From an uncultured Mollicutes bacterium (GTDB lineage: Bacteria; Bacillota_I; Bacilli_A; RFN20; CAG-826): a stretch of 5,649 bases of DNA. A program made the translations under genes and the position numbers. The stretch covers positions 1 to 5,649 of the forward strand of contig URQK01000094.1 of assembly GCA_900549975.1 (NCBI GenBank), written 5' to 3'. Below, one piece after another: positions 1 through 5,408 of this stretch (positions within the stretch are counted from its first letter, which is position 1; the number at the start of each line of letters is the position of its first letter). The notes under the pieces were generated by a model that was given only the letters and a program-made list of their open reading frames with translations, was not told the DNA's origin and did no database searches.

Positions 1-193
1 ATAAAGAATAATTTCCTATTAAATCATAGAAATAACTAATAGCTTCTTTTTTTCCTAATCCTAAAGAAGCAGTAATGTCTTTTTTGGATAAATGATATCC
101 TAATTCTTTACTAAGTTTCAACTTATAATGTACATTTAATCTTTCAGTATCTAAAATAACACCATCTAAATCAAATATTACAGCTTTAAACAT
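1..193 (-). CDS. HAD-superfamily hydrolase, beta-phosphoglucomutase-like (N-terminal part, runs off left edge)
   Basis: The 64 visible residues begin MFKAVIFDLDGVILDTE, the classic first motif of haloacid dehalogenase hydrolases. Asp8 would be the phospho-accepting nucleophile and Asp10 the general acid/base. The residues after it (about 15-64, with KELGYHLSKKDI and LGLGKKEA) look like the start of the helical cap of subfamily I enzymes such as beta-phosphoglucomutase and phosphoglycolate phosphatase. Family members are usually about 210-230 residues, so roughly 150 are missing; the loss is due to the window edge and is not evidence of a broken gene. The start is ATG at 191-193, preceded by a GGTGAT Shine-Dalgarno-like sequence (complement of 199-204) with a 5-base gap. 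It is transcribed divergently from typA. The substrate cannot be told from this part; a sugar phosphate is the most common case. The protein should be cytoplasmic and Mg-dependent. The superfamily call is firm, the subfamily call moderate. Confidence 0.88.
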   Translation of the reverse strand, partial: MFKAVIFDLDGVILDTERLNVHYKLKLSKELGYHLSKKDITASLGLGKKEAISYFYDLIGNYSL

Positions 194-214
194 AATGCAT
201 CACCAACTATAAAT

Positions 215-243
215 ATTTTATATATAATATTTATAAATAGCAA
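215..243 (-). promoter_or_regulatory. Putative sigma-A promoter for the HAD hydrolase gene
   Basis: Read on the minus strand there is a -35-like TTGCTA (complement of 238-243), a 17-base spacer, and a -10-like TAAAAT (complement of 215-220). Transcription would start near 208, leaving a leader of about 15 bases before the ATG at 193. The region is extremely AT-rich, so chance matches are likely, but the spacing and the position relative to the ribosome binding site fit. Confidence 0.5.
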
Positions 244-250
244 TTTTTTC

Positions 251-279
251 TTGTACTAAGAACAAAATATTATTATAAT
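251..279 (+). promoter_or_regulatory. typA: Putative sigma-A promoter for typA
   Basis: A -35-like TTGTAC at 251-256 is followed, after exactly 17 bases, by a perfect TATAAT at 274-279. Transcription would start near 286, giving a leader of about 30 bases that holds the ribosome binding site. The -35 element of the divergent HAD promoter ends only 7 bases to the left, so the two polymerase sites sit back to back and may compete. Confidence 0.65.
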
Positions 280-303
280 ATAGCCGTTGTTTACAAATTT
301 ACT

Positions 304-310
304 AGAGGTG
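304..310 (+). promoter_or_regulatory. typA: Ribosome binding site that fixes the typA start
   Basis: AGAGGTG contains six bases (GAGGTG) that pair with the 3' end of 16S rRNA, 6 bases before ATG at 317. This supports 317 over the in-frame upstream TTG at 287, which would lie on top of the expected transcription start. Confidence 0.85.
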
Positions 311-316
311 AACTAT

Positions 317-2140
317 ATGAAAATTAGAAATATTGCTATTATTGCCCACGTTGACCACGGCAAAACCACATTGGTGGACCAATTACTTCGTTGTTCTGGA
401 ACATTTAGAAGTAATGAGGATATTGCGGATCGTGCGATGGACAGTAATGACATTGAAAGAGAACGTGGAATTACAATTTTAGCCAAAACCACAGCAATTA
501 ATTATAAAGATTACCGTATTAATATTCTTGACACTCCAGGTCACGCCGACTTCGGTGGCGAAGTTGAAAGAATTATGCACATGGTTGATGGCTGTTTATT
601 ATTAGTCGATGCTTTTGAAGGAACTATGCCTCAAACTCGATTCGTATTAAAAAAAGCCTTAGAGGCTGGTGTAAAACCAGTTGTCGTTGTTAATAAAGTA
701 GATCGTCCAAATGCCGATCCAAAACGCGTTGTTGATGAAGTGTTAGAACTCTTCATTGAATTAGGTGCTAGTGAAGATTTATTAAACTTTAAAGTTGTCT
801 ACGCTTCTGCTTTAAAAGGTACATCTTCTTACTATCCTGAACCAAGTGACCAAAAGCCTGGTATGAATCCAATATTTGATACTATTATTGAAGAAATACC
901 AGAGCCTAATGTCGATGAAGATGGTACATTCCAATTTCAACCTGCATTACTTGACTATAATGATTTTGTCGGTCGTATTGGCATTGGTTGTATTAAGCGC
1001 GGTAGCGTGCATGTTAACGATATGGTCAGTTGTTTAAGATTAGATGGCACTACAACTAATTTCAGAATTCAAAAACTCTATGGTTTCTTAGGATTAAAAA
1101 GATTAGAAATAACCGAAGCACATGCTGGTGACATATGCGCTATCGCGGGGCTTCCTGATTTAAATGTTGGAGAAACAGTTGTTACTGTTGGAAGCAAAGA
1201 TGCTTTACCACTTTTAAGAATTGATGAACCAACATTACAAATGACTTTTGGAACTAATACTTCTCCTTTCTCTGGAAGAGATGGTAAATTATTAACCGCT
1301 CGTAAGATCGAAGAAAGATTATTCCGTGAAATTCAAAGAGATGTTTCTTTAAAATTCAGTCGTGTTCCAAATAGTGAAACTTGGATTGTTTCTGGTCGTG
1401 GTGAATTACACTTATCAATTTTAATTGAAAATATGCGTCGTGAAGGTTTTGAACTTCAAGTTAGTAAACCAGAAGTTATTTTAAAAGAAATTGATGGCGT
1501 AACTTGTGAACCTTATGAAGAAGTTCAAATTGATGTGCCTAATGATTACTTAGGTACTATTATGGAAACAATGGGTAACCGTGAAGCTGAATTAGTTACA
1601 ATGGATTCTAATGATGTAACAACTCGCTTACACTATATAATTCCTTCTCGTGGATTATTAGGATTTATGACTAACTTTATGACTCTTACAAAAGGGTATG
1701 GAATTATTAATCATTCATTCTTAGAATATCGTCCAATGGGAAGTAAAAAAGTCGGTGAACGTCCTGTAGGTGTTCTTGTTGCTACTGAAGCAGGACAAGT
1801 TACTGCTTATGCTTTACAAAAATTAGAAGATCGTGGAACAATGTTTGTAGTTCCCGGTGATGAAGTATATGAAGGCATGATAGTTGGAGAAAATAAATAT
1901 GAAATAGACTTAGCGGTTAATGTTGTTACTAGTAAAAACTTAACTAATATGCGCGCTGCTGGATCTGATCATACTGTAGTATTAAAAGCCGCTCGAAAGA
2001 TGTCATTAGAGGCTTGCTTAGATTATATTAACACTGATGAATTAGTGGAAATCACTCCTTCAACTTATCGTTTAAGAAAAAAGATTTTAAATACTGTTGA
2101 ACGTAAAAAATTTGACGCTCATCAAAAAGAAGAAAAATAG
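317..2140 (+). CDS. typA: Ribosome-associated translational GTPase TypA/BipA
   Basis: TypA/BipA is an EF-G-like GTPase that binds the 70S ribosome and helps 50S subunit assembly and growth under stress such as cold. The protein has 607 residues, the usual family length. The GTPase domain (about 1-200) has all motifs: P-loop AHVDHGKT (10-17), RGITI (50-54), DTPGH (72-76) with the catalytic His76, NKVD (126-129) and SAL (164-166). Domain II covers about 201-300 and domain III about 302-385, with the signature SGRGELHLSILIENMRREG (359-377). A domain V-like part (about 395-480) includes SRGLLGF (444-450). The C-terminal domain specific to TypA (about 480-607) has EAGQVTAYAL (491-500), GDEVYEGMIVGE (514-525) and NLTNMRAAGSDHTVV (541-555). 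LepA and EF-G are excluded by that C-terminal domain. The start is ATG at 317, set by a GAGGTG site six bases upstream. The gene appears monocistronic, with its own promoter and a terminator that includes its TAG stop. Confidence 0.98.
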   Translation: MKIRNIAIIAHVDHGKTTLVDQLLRCSGTFRSNEDIADRAMDSNDIERERGITILAKTTAINYKDYRINILDTPGHADFGGEVERIMHMVDGCLLLVDAFEGTMPQTRFVLKKALEAGVKPVVVVNKVDRPNADPKRVVDEVLELFIELGASEDLLNFKVVYASALKGTSSYYPEPSDQKPGMNPIFDTIIEEIPEPNVDEDGTFQFQPALLDYNDFVGRIGIGCIKRGSVHVNDMVSCLRLDGTTTNFRIQKLYGFLGLKRLEITEAHAGDICAIAGLPDLNVGETVVTVGSKDALPLLRIDEPTLQMTFGTNTSPFSGRDGKLLTARKIEERLFREIQRDVSLKFSRVPNSETWIVSGRGELHLSILIENMRREGFELQVSKPEVILKEIDGVTCEPYEEVQIDVPNDYLGTIMETMGNREAELVTMDSNDVTTRLHYIIPSRGLLGFMTNFMTLTKGYGIINHSFLEYRPMGSKKVGERPVGVLVATEAGQVTAYALQKLEDRGTMFVVPGDEVYEGMIVGENKYEIDLAVNVVTSKNLTNMRAAGSDHTVVLKAARKMSLEACLDYINTDELVEITPSTYRLRKKILNTVERKKFDAHQKEEK

Positions 2141-2161
2141 CACAGTGTGTGCTATTTTTTT
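2133..2161 (+). terminator. Intrinsic terminator of typA, overlapping its stop codon
   Basis: The arms at 2133-2144 and 2148-2159 form a perfect 12-bp stem with a 3-base GTG loop. The core is AGCACA/TGTGCT, and a T-run follows at 2155-2161. The TAG stop (2138-2140) lies in the 5' arm. The opposite strand also ends in a T-run, so the hairpin could work in both directions. Confidence 0.88.
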
Positions 2162-2180
2162 ATGTTCGATAAGTTATTAA

Positions 2181-2209
2181 AAAAATCTCGACTTAATGCC
2201 GAGATTTTT
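2181..2209 (-). terminator. Intrinsic terminator of the acidic-linker membrane protein gene
   Basis: On the minus strand the stem core CTCGGC pairs with GTCGAG (one G-U pair) around an ATTAA loop. It is flanked by A and T tracts that extend the pairing, and it ends in a run of seven T (complement of 2179-2185). It starts 16 bases after the TAG stop at 2225-2227. It may also catch read-through from typA, because the plus strand has five T at 2205-2209. Confidence 0.85.
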
Positions 2210-2224
2210 AAAATTAAGTTTTAA

Positions 2225-3322
2225 CTATTTTTTAGCTTTTCTAGCTTGACGATTTTTAAGTTGTTTTGCGTAATTCACGTTACCAACTTCGCCTTGTGGT
2301 AAGCCTTTGGCTTCCATTAAATCTGCAATCATCATTTTTGCTCTCTTAATTGATAAAGCTGATTTAACTTTAATCATTGTTGGAGTATTTGCAAAACATT
2401 TTTTCTTGCTTTCATCACGTGCAGGAATTGTAGTTCCTTCATATTTCTTTGGATCAGTAGCAAGATATAATTTTAAGTTTTTACCAACAAGAGTAATACG
2501 AGCATATTCTTCTTTTCTTAATCTGAATGTGTCGCTACCATGAGATAAACGAGACTTAACACCATAACTTAATAATTCATTTTTTAAGATGTTGTAGTTG
2601 TCCTTGATTTCAGAACTTGCTTTTGTCATTTTTTCATCAAAAGGTCTTCTAACAACTTTCTTAGCAGCAACATTTGCATCAGCTACTACTTCGTCATCAG
2701 CTTCGTCTGAATCTTCTTCAGGATCTTCTTCTGATTCAACTGATTCTTCAGGTTCTTCTTCTACTTCATCTTCAACTTCTTCAACGACTTCTTCTTGTGG
2801 TTCTTCTTCGACGACTTTTGCATCAACGTCTTCTTGAACTTCTTCTGATTCTTGAATTTCTTTACTTTCAATTCTTGCTGCTTTGAAAGAGTAAACTAAT
2901 GAAGCAAATGCACAAATTGCATAAATTACTAAGAAAACTAATTCTAATACAACTAACAATTTGTCTGAATCATTCCAAACTCCTAAGCAGATACCACGAT
3001 AGGCGCATAATAGAATCAATGGTAATACAATTGAAGTAATAGGTGCTAATACTTCTACCATAGTAAGTGTGCCTTTTTTACTAGCGTGAATAATCCAGTA
3101 AATTAATGATGCTAATGCTAATGCTGCTATCGCAAATGCAATAAATGATTTTTGATCAATTGGTCTTACAAATGTGAAATAGTAGACATAGTGGCATCCT
3201 CTACCAATGTAACTGAAGAATTCTCCGCCTAGCATAGCTAAACCGAAAATTACAACAAACAAGAATGAGAAGATGTTCAATAGAACAAATGCAGCGGCTT
3301 TACCTTTAACTTTAAATTCCAT
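2225..3322 (-). CDS. Four-helix membrane protein with long acidic linker and conserved C-terminal domain of unknown function
   Basis: I do not recognise a named function. The 365 residues fall into four parts. Residues 1-147 hold four predicted membrane helices at about 9-31, 58-78, 88-110 and 121-146. Positive charges at the N-terminus, at 80-83 (SKKG) and after helix 4 predict that both ends are cytoplasmic. Residues 152-213 are a linker in which about 35 of 62 residues are Asp or Glu. Residues 224-343 look folded, with KDNYNILKNELLSYGVKSRLS, an ITLVGKNLKLYLATDPKKY core and a final helix SIKRAKMMIADLMEAKG. From memory, similar domains follow acidic or low-complexity linkers in many Firmicute hypothetical proteins, without a known role. 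The last 13 residues are very basic. Start ATG (3320-3322) has AAGGGGAG six bases upstream, a strong ribosome binding site. A promoter and a terminator flank the gene, so it is probably expressed alone. A role as a membrane-tethered scaffold or envelope protein is speculation. Confidence 0.85.
   Translation of the reverse strand: MEFKVKGKAAAFVLLNIFSFLFVVIFGLAMLGGEFFSYIGRGCHYVYYFTFVRPIDQKSFIAFAIAALALASLIYWIIHASKKGTLTMVEVLAPITSIVLPLILLCAYRGICLGVWNDSDKLLVVLELVFLVIYAICAFASLVYSFKAARIESKEIQESEEVQEDVDAKVVEEEPQEEVVEEVEDEVEEEPEESVESEEDPEEDSDEADDEVVADANVAAKKVVRRPFDEKMTKASSEIKDNYNILKNELLSYGVKSRLSHGSDTFRLRKEEYARITLVGKNLKLYLATDPKKYEGTTIPARDESKKKCFANTPTMIKVKSALSIKRAKMMIADLMEAKGLPQGEVGNVNYAKQLKNRQARKAKK
2684..2869. 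repeat. Low-complexity GAA/TCTTC-rich tract encoding the acidic linker
   Basis: The plus strand here is dominated by TCT, TTC and CTT triplets, the complement of GAA, GAT and TCA codons for residues 152-213 of the membrane protein. The units are imperfect and mix Glu, Asp, Ser, Val and Pro codons, so this is a compositionally biased coding tract and not a clean microsatellite. It creates spurious Ser-rich and Leu-rich open frames on the plus strand. Confidence 0.8.
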
Positions 3323-3354
3323 ATTAAACTCCCCTTTTTTTAAAGTACACTAAT

Positions 3355-3382
3355 ATTTTACATTATTTATTTAAAATAACAA
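3355..3382 (-). promoter_or_regulatory. Putative sigma-A promoter of the acidic-linker membrane protein gene
   Basis: On the minus strand there is a TTGTTA -35-like box (complement of 3377-3382), a 16-base spacer and a TAAAAT -10-like box (complement of 3355-3360). The expected start near 3348 gives a leader of about 26 bases that ends in the GGGGAG ribosome binding site (complement of 3329-3334). A-tracts just upstream of the -35 box (complement of 3386-3390 and 3396-3402) resemble an UP element. Confidence 0.55.
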
Positions 3383-3402
3383 CTATTTTTACAACTTTTT
3401 TT
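3379..3402. repeat. Abutting 12-bp tandem repeat at the -35 region
   Basis: ACAACTATTTTT at 3379-3390 is directly followed by ACAACTTTTTTT at 3391-3402; 11 of 12 bases match. The first copy overlaps the TTGTTA -35 box of the membrane protein gene. On the minus strand each unit reads as an A-tract followed by AGTTGT. Confidence 0.6.
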
Positions 3403-3403
3403 C

Positions 3404-3422
3404 AAAAAAAGCATATCTTTTT
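3404..3422 (-). terminator. Weak candidate terminator for the GH2 gene
   Basis: On the minus strand AAAAAG (3422-3417) can pair with CTTTTT (3411-3406) around an ATATG loop, and the run of seven T ends at 3404. It lies about 75 bases past the GH2 stop codon. The stem is only 6 bp with one G-C pair, so it would be weak; it is the only hairpin followed by a T-tract in this gap. Confidence 0.3.
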
Positions 3423-3434
3423 CCGTCTAATTTA

Positions 3435-3484
3435 TTTTTTAAGCGTAAATTGTTGTTTTTAAAGCGTGAGTGGACAATTTTACG
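3435..3484. repeat. Two 12-bp direct repeats at 21-bp spacing, overlapped by an inverted repeat
   Basis: TTTTTTAAGCGT (3435-3446) and TTTTTAAAGCGT (3456-3467) match at 11 of 12 positions and are offset by exactly 21 bp, about two helical turns. An inverted repeat overlaps them: CGTAAATTGT at 3444-3453 pairs with ACAATTTTACG at 3474-3484, leaving one unpaired T and a 20-base loop. No T-run follows on either strand, so it is not a standard terminator. It lies between the GH2 stop and the next minus-strand promoter; its function is unknown. Confidence 0.5.
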
Positions 3485-3494
3485 ACGATAATGT

Positions 3495-5186
3495 TTAAAT
3501 TTTATTTATATCAGGCAAAATTGGGTCTTTAATTTTCACCATTTTGCGATCATAAGTCAAAATACCATTCGTTTCATCCTCTACATCACTTATTTGCGTA
3601 TAAATACATCCAGATAATCCCTTAAATGCAAAAGGTAGTATCTTTTCTTGATACAATTTATTTAAAGCATCTTGATATTCTTCTTGTGTTTTAAATAATT
3701 TATAGCCATATGTACGTGATAAATTATATGAATGCTCTAAAACTTTGAAGACATATCCGCCAAATTCCGATAAGATAATTGGTTTCATCTCTTTATTAAA
3801 CTTTATATCTTTAAAATAAATATGTTCGGAGATAACATCCGATTTATTTGACTTAAACCAACCTGAAGTTGTATCAATAATACGCGTACTATCCAATTCT
3901 TTTACATAGTCATACATCTTGTCAGCATCAAATTGTCCCCATCCTTCGTTAAAAATTGTGTAGTAAACAACCGATGGGTGATTATAGAGCATCTCAATAG
4001 TGGCTTTTGTTTCTTTTTTAAATTGCTCCTTAATAATATTTCTTGTAGTAAATCCTTTTTTTAGTCTTTTTGTTAATCCTATATTAGGTAAAATAGTATC
4101 ATTCAAATAACTATAACTTCCATTGTTAACAAAATCTTGAAATACAATAATTCCTAATTTGTCACATAAATAATAGAAATAGTCCGGTTCAATTTTTATA
4201 TGTTTTCTAAGTGTATTAAATCCTAACTTTTTAACTGTATTAATTTCATCTTCGTATTTTTTATACGTTTTAGGAGTTAGTAAACCATCAGGATAATAAC
4301 CTTGATCTAGTAGTCCATTAAAGAAATATGGTTTGTCATTAAGTAGTAAACAAGGATATCCTTGATATTCACCTGCTTTAAGCGTACGTAAAGCAAAATA
4401 CGACTCCACATAATCGTTTTCACCTTTTAAGATAAAATGATATAAATAAGGATTTTCTGGTGTCCAGTTAATTGGGTTTTTAATTTTGATTTTTATTTCA
4501 TCGTTTTTAAATCGATATATTTGCTTATTATCATTAGAAAAAATAATAATTTGTTTTTTTAATATATCGCTATTAACTTTAATAGTTACTTCATCTAATG
4601 TTGTATCAATCTTTATATTCTTAAAATATTTATCTGGAACACTTTCTATCCAACACGTCTTCCATATTCCTGAAGTTTTTGTGTACCACATTCCTTTCGA
4701 CTTAATAGCTTGCTTTCCATACCCATACATTTTGTTTAAGTCATCTTGTACCTTAACAACAACTTCATTTTCTTCTTTAACATAATCTGTTATATCAACT
4801 TCAAAAGGAAGGTATCCACCTTCATGATGCATAACTTGCTTACCATTGATATATACGTCACCTATTTGATCAATAGCGTCAAAATGAATAATAATTCGAC
4901 CTATATTAAAGGAATTAGAAATTTTAAAGAAACGATGATAATAAATAAATTCTCCCTTTTTTAATTTCTTATTTATTCTCGATAATTTTGATTCAATAGG
5001 AAAAGGAACTATTGCTTGAGAAGAATATTTAGCTGGCAATTCATTCGATTTACTAATTTCTATATCCCATACGCCATTTAAACATAAATAAGATGTTCTT
5101 TTAAATTGCATACGTGGATATTCTTGAAGTGGCACTTCTTCAAGTGGATTATCATCTAAATATAAGTCATTATACTTTTTTCTCAT
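3495..5186 (-). CDS. Glycoside hydrolase family 2 protein (beta-glycosidase, substrate unknown)
   Basis: This is a retaining beta-glycosidase of GH2, the family of LacZ and beta-glucuronidase. In its 563 residues, the N-terminal sugar-binding domain covers about 27-182, with LNGVWDIE (36-43) and the pair DVYINGKQV and GGYLPFEVDITDYV. An Ig-like domain follows at about 185-268, and the catalytic TIM barrel at about 272-545. Glu414 in IFNEGWG is the expected acid/base, and Glu474 in ILSEFGGY the nucleophile. The end has QISDVEDETNGILTYDRK (531-548), typical of the family. The NxK motif that marks beta-glucuronidases is not seen in that part, and LacZ's later domains are absent, so a plain lacZ or uidA call is not justified. 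There is no signal peptide, so the enzyme should be cytoplasmic and act on imported oligosaccharides or glycosides. ATG at 5184-5186 has AAAGGA 8 bases upstream. The gene is richer in A and T than typA. No transporter or sugar regulator lies next to it in the window. Confidence 0.93.
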   Translation of the reverse strand: MRKKYNDLYLDDNPLEEVPLQEYPRMQFKRTSYLCLNGVWDIEISKSNELPAKYSSQAIVPFPIESKLSRINKKLKKGEFIYYHRFFKISNSFNIGRIIIHFDAIDQIGDVYINGKQVMHHEGGYLPFEVDITDYVKEENEVVVKVQDDLNKMYGYGKQAIKSKGMWYTKTSGIWKTCWIESVPDKYFKNIKIDTTLDEVTIKVNSDILKKQIIIFSNDNKQIYRFKNDEIKIKIKNPINWTPENPYLYHFILKGENDYVESYFALRTLKAGEYQGYPCLLLNDKPYFFNGLLDQGYYPDGLLTPKTYKKYEDEINTVKKLGFNTLRKHIKIEPDYFYYLCDKLGIIVFQDFVNNGSYSYLNDTILPNIGLTKRLKKGFTTRNIIKEQFKKETKATIEMLYNHPSVVYYTIFNEGWGQFDADKMYDYVKELDSTRIIDTTSGWFKSNKSDVISEHIYFKDIKFNKEMKPIILSEFGGYVFKVLEHSYNLSRTYGYKLFKTQEEYQDALNKLYQEKILPFAFKGLSGCIYTQISDVEDETNGILTYDRKMVKIKDPILPDINKI

Positions 5187-5216
5187 TTTTATTTTCCTTT
5201 ACTCATGAACTTTTTT

Positions 5217-5236
5217 TGTTAAATCGACATTTAACA
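5217..5236. promoter_or_regulatory. Perfect 8-bp palindrome upstream of the GH2 gene (candidate operator or leader hairpin)
   Basis: TGTTAAAT (5217-5224) and ATTTAACA (5229-5236) are perfect inverted arms around CGAC, centred about 40 bp upstream of the GH2 start codon. No T-run follows on the minus strand, so it is not an obvious terminator. A TATAAT on the minus strand (complement of 5259-5264) could be the -10 box, though no good -35 was found; the palindrome would then sit about 16-35 bases into the transcript. Size and placement suit a repressor binding site, or an RNA stem before the ribosome binding site (complement of 5195-5200). The cognate regulator is not in the window. Confidence 0.5.
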
Positions 5237-5342
5237 GAAGAAACAGTTCAACTTTATAATTATATTCTTATAAGGATAAATCATTACTTAATTATCGTTA
5301 AACATAATTTTAAAAAAATATGTAAATAGACAAACAAGATTT

Positions 5343-5365
5343 GATAAAGATATTAATCTTTAATC
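5343..5365. repeat. Inverted repeat in the gap between the PhoU-domain gene and the GH2 gene
   Basis: GATAAAGAT (5343-5351) pairs with ATCTTTAATC (5356-5365) around an ATTA loop, with one bulged A. It lies about 45 bases past the stop of the PhoU-domain gene. Neither strand has a T-run after the stem, so a terminator role is only possible. The rest of 5187-5408 is AT-rich, with nothing else I can name. Confidence 0.35.
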
Positions 5366-5408
5366 CTTATTTATATTATTATTCATTTAGGCGATTTTTA
5401 AAATAAAT

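Noticed and set aside
287..316. Upstream in-frame TTG start adding 10 residues to TypA
   Set aside because: It has no ribosome binding site and lies at the predicted transcript start. The ATG at 317 has a good site and gives the family's normal N-terminus (MKIRNIAIIAHVDHGKT).
2684..2869. A tandem-repeat or CRISPR-like array
   Set aside because: The TCT/TTC units are imperfect, have no spacers, and are explained by acidic codons in a single reading frame.
2598..2886. Open plus-strand frames coding for Ser-rich and Leu-rich peptides opposite the acidic linker
   Set aside because: They are antisense shadows of the GAA-rich linker codons. They have no ribosome binding site and no plausible domain, while the minus-strand gene has clear signals.
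4486..4964. Two plus-strand frames (99 and 72 residues) inside the GH2 gene
   Set aside because: Both lie antisense to conserved GH2 coding sequence, have no recognisable domain and no convincing ribosome binding site.
5114..5329. Plus-strand frame of 71 residues across the GH2 start and the gap
   Set aside because: It begins inside the GH2 coding region on the opposite strand, has no ribosome binding site and is AT-driven low-complexity peptide.
5343..5365. Intrinsic terminator for the PhoU-domain gene
   Set aside because: The stem is AT-rich with a bulge, and no T-run follows on the minus strand, so only an inverted repeat is listed.
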